A DNA stretch of 64,000 nt from Prosapia bicincta (GCA_036971475.1 JBAIZL010000001.1:212326575-212390574); one strand, 5' to 3'; shown: positions 1 through 10,797, counted from the first letter of the stretch. Notes: a model not told the origin generated them from the sequence alone. Numbers and translations are program-made.

Positions 1-151
1 GAGCCGTATTTGTTACCCCCACCACCTCCTAAGCCCCGCCCCTAGTCGTTGATTGGTGGATGCCGGCGGCGTGGCCCCGCCCCTAGTCGTTGATTGGTGG
101 ATGCCGGCGGCGTGGGATCGGGAGGGCCATCTTGTTCTGGTGTTGACGTAA
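1..151 (-). promoter_or_regulatory. Promoter-like module, left mirror copy (GC boxes, CCAAT, YY1/CRE-like sites)
   Basis: Mirror of 21442-21592. A 41-bp unit beginning CCCCGCCCC is tandemly duplicated (starts 34 and 75). Each copy carries an Sp1-type GC box and an inverted CCAAT (ATTGG), followed by a GC-rich GCCGGCGGCG segment. A YY1-like GGCCATCTTG and a CRE-like TGACGTAA lie at 125-151. On the plus strand a TATAAAT at 171-177 could also make this an inward-reading promoter. Motif content is seen directly; promoter activity is inference. Confidence 0.4.
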
Positions 152-164
152 TTTTTTGAAGAGG

Positions 165-248
165 AAAAAATATAAATGTGTATTGGGGACTCGAACCGTG
201 GACGTTTGGTTTGCTGGCGTGTGACGCTAGCGACTGAGCTACCATGTA
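165..248 (-). ncRNA. tRNA-like Pol III unit (SINE head or tRNA relic), left mirror copy
   Basis: Mirror of 21345-21428. On the minus strand an A box (TAGCTCAGTCG, 231-241) and a perfect B box (GGTTCGAGTCC, 187-197) are spaced 44 nt start to start, as in real tRNAs. They are followed by a run of six T at 165-170 that could terminate Pol III. The cloverleaf is poor (see the right copy), so this is a degenerate or SINE-type tRNA-like element, not a functional tRNA. Confidence 0.6.
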
Positions 249-289
249 GTCAGTTGTGTGTTGTGGTTAGATGGGGGTACAAGTAGGTC
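246..289. repeat. Direct repeat flanking the AT-rich segment, copy 1 (left arm)
   Basis: About 44 bp, imperfectly repeated at 692-735 in the same orientation. Both contain a GTACAAGTAGGTC-type core with a GTTGTGTTGT-like portion. The two copies bracket the AT-rich block 290-691. The right-arm counterparts are 20858-20901 and 21304-21347. Confidence 0.6.
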
Positions 290-691
290 GTGAGTGTTGT
301 TAGTTGTTTGGTTGTATGAAATAAGAGTAAAACGTGTATTTGTATAAAAATAAATTTATTGTGTTAAAAATATGAATATAAATACGGGATTATACAGATA
401 CGTAAATAAAATAAAAATCTGACAATATGAAGACTAGAATAAAACTCAAGATTACATATTACAAATATAATATAATTAAAATCTAACAAAAATTGCATGA
501 TAAAACTAAATATAAATACAAATACGAGTAATATATAACACGCACACCAACAGTCACACAAACACAATTTTAGAAAATATAATACGCACACAATATAATA
601 TAATTAAAATATAAAAATAATAAAATAATAAAACTAAATATAAATACAAATACGAGTAATATAATATAATTAAAACATAACAATAATAAAA
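290..691. repeat. AT-rich segment with internal 128-bp-offset duplication (left arm)
   Basis: Strongly AT-rich, built of ATATAAT/TAATTAAAA runs. A roughly 32-bp stretch containing AAATACGAGTAATAT occurs twice, offset by 128 bp. Short open frames here encode only Phe/Ile/Leu/Tyr-rich peptides expected from AT-rich DNA and are not called as genes. The mirror is 20902-21303. Confidence 0.7.
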
Positions 692-735
692 GTAGGCAGT
701 TGTGTTGTAGTGTTAAATGCGAGTACAAGTAGGTC
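692..735. repeat. Direct repeat flanking the AT-rich segment, copy 2 (left arm)
   Basis: Diverged partner of 246-289. It follows the AT-rich block and precedes a short non-repetitive stretch (736-791) that leads into the 257-bp array. Confidence 0.6.
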
Positions 736-791
736 TTTTTGCTCTGGTGCTCTGACACACAGAATCTTCACTATTAGAATCGCTTCACGTT

Positions 792-2036
792 CGATTCTTC
801 TTGTTCTGGTGGGCATGCTGGTATTGATAGTAATTGTGACGTAGATGTAAAGTCCATGGTGAAGGACTTCGAGGGTCTTCTTGTTCTGGTAAGCATGTTG
901 GTAGTGGGAAAATATTTAGTAACGGTTCCGTTGATAGTAATTGTAGATGTCCATGGTGAAGGACTTCGAGGGCCTTCTTGTTCTGGTAGGCATGTTGGTA
1001 TTGATAGTAATTGTGACGTATATGTAAAGTCTATGGTGAAGGACTTCGAGGGCCTTCTTGTTCTGGTGGGCATGCTGGTATTGATAGTAATTGTGACGTA
1101 GATGTAAAGTCCATGGTGAAGGACTTCGAGGGTCTTCTTGTTCTGGTAAGCATGTTGGTAGTGGGAAAATATTTAGTAATGGTTCCGGTGTTAGTAATTG
1201 TAGATGTCCATGTTGAAGGACTTCGAGGGCCTTCTTGTTCTGGTAGACATGTTGGTATTGATAGTAATTGTGACGTAGATGTAAAGTCTATGGTGAAGGA
1301 CTTCGAGGGCCTTCTTGTTCTGGTGGGTATGCTGGTATTGATAGTAATTGTGACGTAGATGTAAAGTCCATGGTGAAGGGACTTCGAGGGTCTTCTTGAT
1401 CTGGTAAGCATGTTGGTAGTGGGAAAATATTTAGTAATGGTTCCGGTGTTAGTAATTGTAGATGTGCATGTTGAAGGACTTCGAGAGCCTTCTTGTTCTG
1501 GTAGACATGTTGGTATTGATAGTAATTGTGACGTAGATGTAAAGTCTATGGTGAAGGACTTCGAGGGCCTTCTTGTTCTGGTGGGCATGCTGGTATTGAT
1601 AGTAATTGTGACGTAGATGTAAAGTCCATGGTGAAGGACTTCGAGGGTCTTCTTGTTCTGGTAAGCATGTTGGTAGTGGGAAAATATTTAGTAATGGTTC
1701 CGGTGTTAGTAATTGTAGATGTCCATGTTGAAGGACTTCGAGGGCCTTCTTGTTCTGGTAGACATGTTGGTATTGATAGTAATTGTGACGTAGATGTAAA
1801 GTCTATGGTGAAGGACTTCGAGGGCCTTCTTGTTCTGGTGGGTATGCTGGTATTGATAGTAATTGTGACGTAGATGTAAAGTCCATTTTAAAGGACTTCG
1901 AGGGTCTTCTTGTTCTGGTAAGCATGTTGGTAGTGGAAAAATATTTAGTAACGGTTCCGGTGTTAGTAATTGTAGATGTGCATGTTGAAGGACTTCGAGG
2001 GCCTTCTTGTTCTGGTAAGCATGTTGGTAAATGTAG
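792..2036 (+). repeat. 257-bp composite tandem repeat, five copies (left arm)
   Basis: Each 257-bp unit consists of three related subunits of 97, 80 and 80 bp, each opening with ATGGTGAAGGACTTCGAGG or a close variant. Unit starts fall at 856, 1113, 1370, 1628 and about 1885; the third has a one-base insertion in GAAGGGACTT. Open frames appear on both strands purely from the repeat phase. The right arm has only three copies, one missing an 80-bp subunit, which accounts for the 595-bp arm-length difference (257+258+80). Confidence 0.9.
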
Positions 2037-2534
2037 TGGAAAAGTATTTTGTAATGGTTTGAGTAAAAAGGAAGATAGTTTGGGACAAAACATTACGGCA
2101 CCTTACCTAACCCACCCCTAAGTGTTGTAAGTGTGAGTGTTGTTTGGGGTGGTGGTGGGTAGATGTGTGGGTAAGTTTGAGGTTGTGGGGGTTGTCCCGG
2201 GGGTGGGGGATGATTTTGCTCCAAAAACAAGATGGTGTCGCCTAGTGTAAGAAATTGTGGGGTGTCTTTGGAGTGTATGTTGGGTATATGTGGGTTCGAA
2301 CGGGGGGTCGCCCCAGGGTGGGGGTGGTTTATAATAATAATATATGAAATCACCAGGGGTAGTTTTAAATAATATATGAAATTACCAAAAATCGATCGGT
2401 TGTATCAAATGACAAAACAACTGTATGCGGTACGTTTATAGTATGTGTTGGATAGATGCGGGGGTGGGTTCACCTGAGGGTAGTTTTCAATAATATATCA
2501 GATTGCCAAAAAAATGATCGGTCCCTGGAGTCGT
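2037..2534. repeat. Intermediate segment with dispersed AATAATAT...GATCGG repeats (left arm)
   Basis: Low-complexity G-rich (GGGGGTGGGG) stretches at 2140-2330 sit next to a dispersed repeat of about 45 bp. Its pattern is GTTTTnAATAATAT, then about 15 nt, then GATCGGT, seen at 2361-2419, 2481-2522 and again at 2717-2760. An 86-codon minus-strand frame at 2093-2353 is Pro/His/Thr-rich, reflecting base composition; no domain is recognisable. Confidence 0.6.
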
Positions 2535-2712
2535 GCTCGAGGTAAAGCCACCCAGGAGCCAGGCGTTAGATAAAGCTACCATGGAGTTAGACCTTAGGTA
2601 AAGCTACCTTGGAGCAAGGCCTCAGGTAAAGCCATCCCGAAGCCAACCCTTAAGTAAAGCCACCCTCGAGAAAGGTCTTAGGTAAATTCACACTAGAGTG
2701 GACCTTTAAGCG
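2535..2712 (+). repeat. 28-bp minisatellite, block 1 (left arm)
   Basis: Degenerate tandem copies of a 28-bp unit with core TTAGGTAAAGC followed by a CACCCTGGAG-like half. The same family makes up 6070-6500 and, inverted, 9755-10170. The mirror is 19476-19653. Confidence 0.8.
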
Positions 2713-3006
2713 GGGTTGTTTTTAATAATATCTGAAATTGATAAAAAAAATGATCGGTTAGATCAAACGACCAACGTTCCCACTAAACGCTAAGTTTAAC
2801 CGACCAACAAATATACATTGGGTTAAAATAGTCAACAGACTTTGCGGGGAATCGACCTATCACCATTGCAGGGGCTCGGTAGGCTTATGCAACACAACGC
2901 AAACGGTCGCAGTAAGGTGTGTAGGCATATGTGTTAAGCATGATAGCCCTATATAGTATATTAAACAAATATGCATGTAAACCTACATAGATCTATATAC
3001 TATGTT
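2713..3006. other. Low-copy linker (left arm)
   Basis: Contains the third AATAATAT...GATCGG repeat and a segment (about 2760-2815) resembling 5665-5740 (ATCAAAYGACCAACGTT). The remainder, to 3006, shows no gene-like features. The mirror is 19183-19475. Confidence 0.5.
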
Positions 3007-3960
3007 AGGCCAATATGTATAATAGCCCACATAATGTGTTAAATCAACACGCGTGTAAGCCTACATACATACTATGTTAGGCCGACATACATGAATCCCT
3101 ACATGGGCATACTATGTCGGTAAACCACTTGCCAAAGCCTTTATGATCTGAGCTATACACACATTTTCACCTCTTCGGGTAGAGCCTCAGGCAGGCAACC
3201 GTATAATATGGGAAGTTCTATATGGTATAGCTACCAGTGCATACCACCATAGCTACGTAAAGGCAGCTACCAATGCATTACTTATCACGCCCACGTAGGT
3301 GACGGTCAACAAATATTACAATATAATTAAAAAAAAGTCACGCAACCTATATACATACCAACATTCATGTTAACCTATATAGGCTTATATACTATGTTAA
3401 GCCAGCATGCAATATACTCTAAATAGCCCTATATACTGTGTCAAACCAACATGCAGGTTAACCTTAATATACATCCTGTATTAAGCTAATATCTCCGTTA
3501 CCCACATAGGTCTATTTAATATGTTAAACCAGCATGAATGATAGCCTATATAGTGTGTTAAACAAATATGCGTGTAAACCTACATAAACACTATGTTAAC
3601 CCTACATACTGTGTTAAACAAATATGCGTGTAAACCTACATAAATACTATGCTAAGCCTACATACTGTGTTAAACAAATTTGCGTGTAAACCTACATAAA
3701 TACTATGCTAAGCCAACATGAATGCTATTCGTCATAGGCTTATATACTATGTTAAGCCAACATACATGATTGCCTTATATAGTATGTTACAAAAATATGC
3801 GTGTAAACCTACATAAATGCCATGCTAAGCCAACATGCATGCTATCCATCATAGGCTTATATACCATGTTAAGCCTACATACATGATAGCCTTATATAGT
3901 GTGTTAAAGAAATATGTGTGTAAGCCTGCATACATATTATGCTAAGCCGACATGGGCCTA
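3007..3960 (+). repeat. 44-56-bp minisatellite block B (left arm); donor of the palindrome centre
   Basis: Degenerate tandem units built around CTACATACTATGTTAAGCC and GCGTGTAAACCTACATA; one stretch has a clean 56-bp period (starts 3601 and 3657). Positions 3007-3373 recur directly at 10431-10797, and 3007-3941 recur inverted at 10824-11758, so this segment is present four times in the window (three nearly full length). The motif AAAGCCTTTATGATCTGAGC lies at about 3134. Confidence 0.85.
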
Positions 3961-5400
3961 CAAATTATAATATAACACATTATATCCAATGCATAATTTA
4001 GCTAATGGTTATCACGCTGTATTAGACGAGTAGCCTGACTACAAGTAGCCTACAAATTACCACATAATACCCGATACATAGCTTAGCTAATCAATAACAC
4101 ATTGTATCCGATGCACAGCTTGACGATGGGGTAACATATAGTATCCGATGCATAGCTAGGCTACAGGTTAACTAATGGTTAGCTTGACTAAGGGTTAACA
4201 CATAATATCCGATGTGTAGCTTGACTAATAGTTAACACATAATATCCAATGCATAGCTTGACTAGTGGTTAACACATCGTATCCGATGAGAAGTTTGAAT
4301 ACAAGTTAACACATAATATCCAATTCATAGCCTGGCTAATGACCAACATATAGTATCCGATGCATAGCTGGGCTAATGGTTAGCGTGACTATGGGTTAAC
4401 ACATAATAACCGATGCATAGCCTGACTAGGGCTAATACATAGTATCCGATGCATGGTCTGACTATGGTTTAACACATCGTATCCGATGAGAAGTTTAAAT
4501 ACAAGTTAACACATAATATCCAATGCATAGCTTGACTAGGGTTTAACACATAGTAGCCGATGAGTAGAATGACTACAAGTTAACACATAATATAAAGTGC
4601 ATAGCTAGGCTAATGGTTAACACATAGTGGCCGTTGTGTAGCCCGACTAATCGTTAACACATAATATCCAATGCATAGCCTGAGTATGTTTTAACAAATA
4701 GTATCCGATGCATAGATTGACTAGGGGTTATCACACAGTATCCGTTGAGTAGGTTGACTACAAGTTAACACATGATATCCAATGCATAGCTTGGCGAAAG
4801 GTTAACACATAGTATCCGATGAGTAGATTGACTACAAGTTAACACAAAATATTCAATGCATAGTCTGACTATGCTTTAACACATAGTATCCGATGAGTAG
4901 AATGACTAAGGGTTATCACATAGTAGCCGTAGAGTAGGTTGATTACAAAATAACACATAATATTCATTGCATAGTTTGGCTAGTGGTTATCACATAGTAT
5001 CTGATGCATAGCTAGGCTAATGGTTAACACATAGTAACCGATGCATAGCCTGACTAGGGCTAACACATAGTATCCGAGACATAGATTGCCTAATGATTAA
5101 CACATGGTATCCAAAACATAACTTGACCAGGGTTAACACATAATATCCGACGCATAGCTTGACTAAAAGGTAACACAATATCCAGTGCATAGCCTGACTA
5201 ATGACCAACACATAGTATCTGATGCATAGCTATTCTAATGTGTAACACATAGTAGCCGATGCATAGCCTGACTAGAGCTAACACATAGTATCCGATACAT
5301 AGATTGACTATGGATTATCACATAGTATCCGATGAGAGGCTTGAATACAAGTTAACACATAATATCCAATGCATAGCTTGGCTAATGTTCTACATATAGT
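3961..5400 (+). repeat. 37-bp minisatellite array (left arm)
   Basis: A 37-bp unit with core TAACACATAGTATCCGATGC followed by ATAGCTTGACTAATGGT is repeated about 38 times with many substitutions and variable spacing. A 64-codon minus-strand frame at 5017-5211 is a by-product. The mirror is about 16789-18228. Confidence 0.9.
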
Positions 5401-5815
5401 TAGCCTACATTCTGTGTTATGTATGTAAACCCACATACTATGCTAATTCGGTTACCCATCAGGTACTAGACACAGATCTATGGTAACGCAAGAGTAACCC
5501 TAAGTGTATACCACACTATGACAACAGATACATAGCTAGACAACAGATACCTAGCCTGACCATAGCCTACATAGCTAGACAACCGATACATAGCTAGACA
5601 ATAGATACCTAACCAGGAAGCAAATACATAGCCTGACAACCGATACATATCCTGACAACAGAGCTAGATCAAATGACCAACGTTTCAACTAAACAACATT
5701 ACGCTAAGTTTAACCGACCAACATACACGAAGTTCAAACTAACAACATTGACACCAAGTTCAAATAGGCTATGGCGGTTATGGCTGGTGGAGGCCAGATC
5801 AACGTTTCAGCTAAT
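5401..5815. other. Mixed linker with short GACAACCGATACATAGC repeats (left arm)
   Basis: Positions 5510-5660 carry short degenerate repeats of CATAGCTAGACAACAGATAC type. From 5661 the sequence is related to 2760-2815. The 71-codon frame at 5673-5888 shows no recognisable domain and spans a repeat boundary, so it is not called as a gene. Confidence 0.5.
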
Positions 5816-6069
5816 CAAAGTTGAAAAACTTACGCTAATCAACCAACATCTACACCGAGGTCAAATGGACTATGCCGGCTATGGTTAGTGAAGGCACTGG
5901 CAAAAGCCTTTATGATCTGAGCCTTAGGCCTTAGACATAATTATAGCTACCAACGCATACCAAAATAGCTATGTAGAAACCGTCAAGGCCTTTATGATCT
6001 GAGCTTTACACATATTGTCTAGGTATGTTGTATCAGTTACAACATACTGACTAAGACAAATACTTCCAT

Positions 6070-6500
6070 CAAATCTTAGGTAAAGCTACCTTGGAGTCAG
6101 CCCTTAGGTAAAGCCACCCTAGAGTCAGGTCGTAGGTAAAGCCAGCCTGGAGTTGGACCTTATGTAAAGCTACCTTGGAGTAGGGCCTTAGGTAAATCCA
6201 CCCTGGAGAAAGGCCTTAGGTAAAGCCACTCTGGAGAAAGGCCTTAGGTAAAACCATTCCGAAGTCAGGCCTTAGTTAAGGCTACCTTGGAGTTAGGCCT
6301 TATTTGAAGCCTCTTTGGAGCTAGACTTTAGGTAAAGCTACCTTAGGGTCAACCCTTAGGTAAAGCAACCAAGGAGTCAGGCCGTAGGTAAAGCCAGCCA
6401 GGAGTCGGGCCTTAGGTAAAGTTATGCTTGAGTCCAGGTCCAGGTAAGGCCTCTCTGGAATCAGTCCTTAGGTAAAGCTACCTTGGAGTCAGCCCTTAAC
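6070..6500 (+). repeat. 28-bp minisatellite, block 2 (left arm)
   Basis: About 15 tandem units of the CCTTAGGTAAAGC(T/C)ACC family, period 28 with some 29-31-bp units. The inverted partner block in this arm is 9755-10170; the mirror is 15689-16119. Confidence 0.85.
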
Positions 6501-7770
6501 AATAGCTAAAGCTAGGTAAAGACAGCTACTATTGCATACACAATCACAATAGCTACGCAAAGACGGCTACCAATCCATAATCTATCATATAATATCTCCA
6601 TAAAGATAGCTACCAATGCATAACCTATCACTATAGATGTGTAAAGACAGCTACCAATACAAACTCTATCGCAATAGTTACGTAAACACCTCCAACAAAT
6701 TATGACTTTAGACAATATCTCTGTAAAACTAGCTACCAATTTATACTCTACCACAATAGCTATGTCAAAACTGTTACCGACTCATAATCTAAGACAATAG
6801 TTACGTAAAACCCTGTATCAATTCAAGACCTTAGGCAATATCATCGTAAAGACAGCTACCAATCCATACTATATCACAATAGTTACGTTAAAAGAACTAC
6901 CGATGCTCACCCTACCATAATAGCTACGTACAGACGGCTAATAATGTATAACCTATCACAAGACCTATGTAAAAACAGCTACCATTGCATAACCTTTCAC
7001 AATAACTACGTAAAGGCAGCTAACAATGCCTACCCCATTAAAACAGCTACGAAAAGATAACAACCAATACATACGCTATCATAATAACTATGTAAAGACA
7101 GCTAAAGATGCATAACCTAACACAATAACTCAGTAATGACAGCTACTAAATCATGAACCATCACACTAGCCTCGTAAAGACAGCTACCAACATATACACC
7201 ATCACAATAGCTACGTAAAAAACTGTTACCGATCCATGACCCAAGATAATAGCTATATTCAGACCTATATCAAGGGATGAGATATGACAATAGCTCCGTA
7301 AGGAAAACCTAGCATTGCATGAACTACGACAACAACAAGGTATGGACCGCTACCAATGCATTACTTATCACAATAGCTCCGTAAAGACAGCTACCAACAC
7401 ATAACTCGTCACATTAGCTAAGTAAATAGCGCTACCAATGCTTAACCTATCACAATTGCTCCGTAGAGACAGCTACAAATACATTCCCTATCACAATAGT
7501 TAAAAAGACATATATCAAAAGCACGAGCAAGGACAATAGCTACGAAAAGACAGCTCTACCAATGCATACCCTATCAGAATATGTAAGTAAAAACCGCCAT
7601 ATCAATGTATGACCTATCTCAATAGCTACATTAAGACAGCTATCATTGCATGCGCAATCTCAAAAGCTACTAATGCATGACCTAAGCCAATAGTTACGTA
7701 AAGTCAATGCATTTTATCTATCATCATAGCTCTATGAAGACAACTACAAATCCATAACCTATCACAATAG
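6501..7770 (+). repeat. 41-bp minisatellite array (left arm)
   Basis: Tandem degenerate 41-bp units of CACAATAGCTACGTAAAGAC then AGCTACCAATGCATAACCTA type. A shorter inverted version lies at 9340-9755. The end of the array (7650-7770) matches the reverse complement of about 9340-9550 closely. The mirror is 14414-15688. An 80-codon minus-strand frame at 6512-6754 is a repeat by-product. Confidence 0.85.
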
Positions 7771-8544
7771 TATACATCCTGTATTAAGCCATTATGTATG
7801 TTACTCTACACACTGCGTTAAGCCAATAAGCGTGTAAACCTACATTCCTCCTGAAATAAGGCAATATGCATGTTACCCTACATAGCCCTACATACTGTGT
7901 TGAGAAAATATGCACTTTACCCTACATAGGCATACATACTGAGTTAAGCCAGGATGAATGTAAAGCTACATTCCTCCCGAAATAAGACAATATGCATGTT
8001 ACCCTACATAGGCCTACATACTATGTTAAGTCAATATACACGTTACCCTGCATACATCTGGTAATAAGCAAATATGCGCGTGACGCTACATGGGCCTACA
8101 TACTGTGTTATGGAAATATGCTTGTAAATCTACATACTGTGTTAAGCTAATAAGCATCTAAACCTACATTCTTTCTGTATTAATCCAATATGTATGTTAC
8201 CCTACATAGGCCTACATACTGTGTTAAGCCAATATACATGTACACCTAAATAAGCCTACATCCTCTTTTAAGCCGATATGCACGTTGTCCGACAAAAGCC
8301 TACATAATGTGTTAACCTGGTATGCATGTAAACCTACATAGGCCTCACCCTGTATTAAGCCAATATGCACGTTACCTTACATAGGTCTTCACCATGTATT
8401 AAGCCAATATGCATGGTACCTTACATTAGCCTACAGACTGTGTTATGCCGATATGCATGTAAACCATACATACATCCTGTATTAAGTATATATGGATGTT
8501 ATCCTACATAGGCCTACATATTGTGTTAAGTCAATATGCAATGT
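7771..8544 (+). repeat. 44-bp minisatellite, B-related (left arm)
   Basis: Units of about 44 bp with CCTACATACTGTGTTAAGCC followed by AATATGCATGTTACC. They are clearly related to, but distinct from, block B at 3007-3960. The mirror is about 13645-14418. Confidence 0.85.
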
Positions 8545-9130
8545 TATTATTATTATACGTTTCAATAAAGGTATAGGTAAGTTCACACAGACAGAGTTCG
8601 ACAAATAAATGCTTGTTTAAAACCTTTACAGTAATATTGCTATCCGTTATCACCGGACCGCGATAGCGCACTCTGATTATATCAGCATAACCGCAGCAAA
8701 TGACGTGAAACAAAATGTCGGACGGCATATGTAATATCTGTAGGTCATACAATCTGTATAGGATTAACTGTTGCCTGTATAGGTATGCCACCTATACTTA
8801 CTTTAACATTAGTCCATCTGCAGGACAATCACAGGTAAAGCCTCAGGGCAGTTGTGCAATGTATTATGATCATGTTCTGACGCTAGTCATGAGTTTCTCA
8901 CTACAACAAATTTTCAATAAAATTCATCTTTTGCCCCTAGGTGGAGTATCGTCTCTTTCCATCTACAAGTTAATTCAGGGTCAAGGATATACAGTAAAGA
9001 CTTAGGCCAGTTACATACTTGTGTTATGTCCTATGACCATGTTCTGACGCTAGTCAAGTGCTTCTCATTTCAAACGGGATTTATCTTTTACCTCTGAAGT
9101 AGAGTATCGCATCTGCCCATCTACAGGGGC
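8545..9130. other. Low-copy island with opposing short ORFs (left arm)
   Basis: The least repetitive part of the arm. Two overlapping opposite-strand frames exist: a plus-strand 96-codon frame at 8715-9005 and a minus-strand 86-codon frame at 8531-8791. Neither shows a domain I recognise, and there is no evidence choosing one. Splice-donor-like ATAGGTAAGT lies near 8570 and CAGGTAAAG near 8832, and AATAAA occurs at about 8563 and 8916. The second half is a degenerate roughly 150-bp repeat anchored on CCATCTRCA at 8814, 8959 and 9117, each preceded by GTTCTGACGCTAGTCA-like sequence in the last two. This could be a gene or transposon relic. An identical frame pair is in the right arm. Confidence 0.35.
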
Positions 9131-9148
9131 ATATATGGTACAGAAAAG

Positions 9149-9335
9149 CATGCCTAAGGTAGCACGTCCAGCATACTATGGTAAAGATGAAGATCATCAG
9201 AGCATCTGCCATGTCTAAGGTAGCACTTCCAATATACTCTGGTACGGAAGAGGATCATCAGGGCATCTAGCATGTCTAAGGTGGCTCTTCCAATATACTC
9301 TGGTACAGACGAGGTCATCACGGCATCTGCCATGT
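9149..9335 (+). repeat. 61-bp tandem repeat, three copies (left arm)
   Basis: Units begin CATGYCTAAGGTRGC at 9149, 9210 and 9271, giving an exact 61-bp period with a few substitutions. The mirror is about 12854-13040, which differs by a base (GACGAGG against GAAGAGG). Confidence 0.9.
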
Positions 9336-9339
9336 ACAG

Positions 9340-10430
9340 AGATATTGTGATAGGTTATGGATTGGTAGCTGTCCTTACGGAGCAATTGTCTTAGCTAATG
9401 CACTAACATAGGTCTTTACGTAAATGTTTTTACGGAGCTATTGTGCTACGGTATGATATTGTAGCTGTCTTCACGGGGCTATGATGTTAGGTAAAATGCA
9501 TTGACTTTACGTAACTATTGGCTTAGGTCAGGCATTAGTAGACGTCTATACGTAGCTATTGCCGTTGTTCATGCGTTTATAGAGGTCTTTACGTAAATAT
9601 ATACTTTGGTCATGGGTTGGTAACAGATTTTACGTAGCTATTGTTAAGTGGTAGCCGTCTTTAAGGAGTTATTGTGATAGGGTATGCAATATTAGCTGCC
9701 TTTACGTAGCTATTGAGATTGGGCATGCATTGATAGCTGTTTTACGTACCTAACCAGTCCAAGCTGGCTTTACCTATGGTTTGACTCAGGGGTTGCTTTA
9801 CCTAAGGGCTGACTCTAAGGTAGCTTTACCTAAGACCTGGCCTCAAGCATAACTTTACCTAAGGCCCGACTCCTGGCTGGCTTTACCTACGGCCTGACTC
9901 CTTGGTTGCTTTACCTAAGGGTTGACCCTAAGGTAGCTTTACCTAAAGTCTAGCTCCAAAGAGGCTTCAAATAAGGCCTGACTTCGGGATGGTTTTACCT
10001 AAGGCCTTTCTCCAGAATGGCTTTACCTAAGGCCTTTCTCCAGGGTGGATTTACCTAAGGCCCTACTCCAAGGTAGCTTTACCTAAGGTCCAACTACAGG
10101 CTGGCTTTACCTACGACCTGACTCTAGGGTGACTTTACCTAAGGGCTGACTCCAAGGTAGCTTTACCTAAGATTTGATGGAGGTATTTGTCTTAGTCAGT
10201 ATGTTGTAACTGATACAACATACCTAGACAATGTGTGTAAAGCGCAGATCATAAAGGCCTTGACGGTTTCTACATAGCTATTTTGGTATGCGTTGGTAGC
10301 TATAATTATGTCTAAGGCCTAAGGTTCAGATCATAAAAACTTTTGCCAGTGCCTTCACTAACCATAGCCGGCATAGCCCATTTGACCTCGGTGTAGATGT
10401 TGGTTGATTAGCGTAAGTTTTTCAACTTTG
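9340..10430 (-). repeat. Nested inverted repeat, short half (inside left arm)
   Basis: Inverted partner of 5816-7770, holding the 41-bp family (9340-9755), the 28-bp family (9755-10170) and the low-copy segment (10171-10430). It ends abruptly at ...CAACTTTG, beyond which the sequence switches to a copy of 3007 onward. Confidence 0.85.
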
Positions 10431-10797
10431 AGGCCAATATGTATAATAGCCCACATAATGTGTTAAATCAACACGCGTGTAAGCCTACATACATACTATG
10501 TTAGGCCGACATACATGAATCCCTACATGGGCATACTATGTCGGTAAACCACTTGCCAAAGCCTTTATGATCTGAGCTATACACACATTTTCACCTCTTC
10601 GGGTAGAGCCTCAGGCAGGCAACCGTATAATATGGGAAGTACTATATGGTATAGCTACCAGTGCATACCACCATAGCTACGTAAAGGCAGCTACCAATGC
10701 ATTACTTATCACGCCCACGTAGGTGACGGTCAACAAATATTACAATATAATTAAAAAAAAGTCACGCAACCTATATACATAACAACATTCATGTTAA
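10431..10797 (+). repeat. Direct copy of 3007-3373 at palindrome centre
   Basis: Constant offset of 7424 from 3007-3373 with only isolated differences (for example GAAGTACTATA against GAAGTTCTATA). It forms the innermost part of the left arm and pairs with 11392-11758. Confidence 0.93.

Larger units (their letters stand above)
5816..7770 (+). repeat. Nested inverted repeat, long half (inside left arm)
   Basis: Pairs in inverted orientation with 9340-10430 of the same arm. Pairing is collinear with coordinate sum 16246 from CAAAGTTGAA at 5816 to beyond 6075. After that a 28-bp-unit difference and copy-number loss in the 41-bp repeats shorten the partner. It contains low-copy sequence (5816-6065), the 28-bp minisatellite (6070-6500) and the 41-bp array (6500-7770). 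AAGCCTTTATGATCTGAGC-like motifs occur at about 5903 and 5985. Confidence 0.85.
1..10797 (+). repeat. Left arm of giant inverted repeat (palindrome)
   Basis: This stretch is the reverse complement of 11392-21592. Coordinates pair with a constant sum of 21593 over 1 to about 1030, and 22188-22189 from about 1800 to 10797. The opening GAGCC pairs with GGCTC at 21588-21592, so the arm reaches the window edge and may extend beyond it. Identity looks very high; differences are isolated bases such as a C/A change near 10782 and a Leu/Ile-type change in the AT-rich segment. The main length difference is 595 bp of extra 257-bp-family repeat in this arm. No convincing coding sequence lies inside. Identity was judged by eye over many segments, not computed. 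Confidence 0.97.

Noticed and set aside
1031..1588. 185-codon minus-strand frame rich in TRTRRPSKSF
   Set aside because: Made entirely of the 257-bp composite repeat. The frame shifts with a one-base insertion and is shorter in the other arm.
8715..9005. 96-codon plus-strand frame in the low-copy island as a real CDS
   Set aside because: No recognisable domain. It overlaps an opposite-strand frame and spans a degenerate 150-bp repeat. It is kept only as an island of interest.
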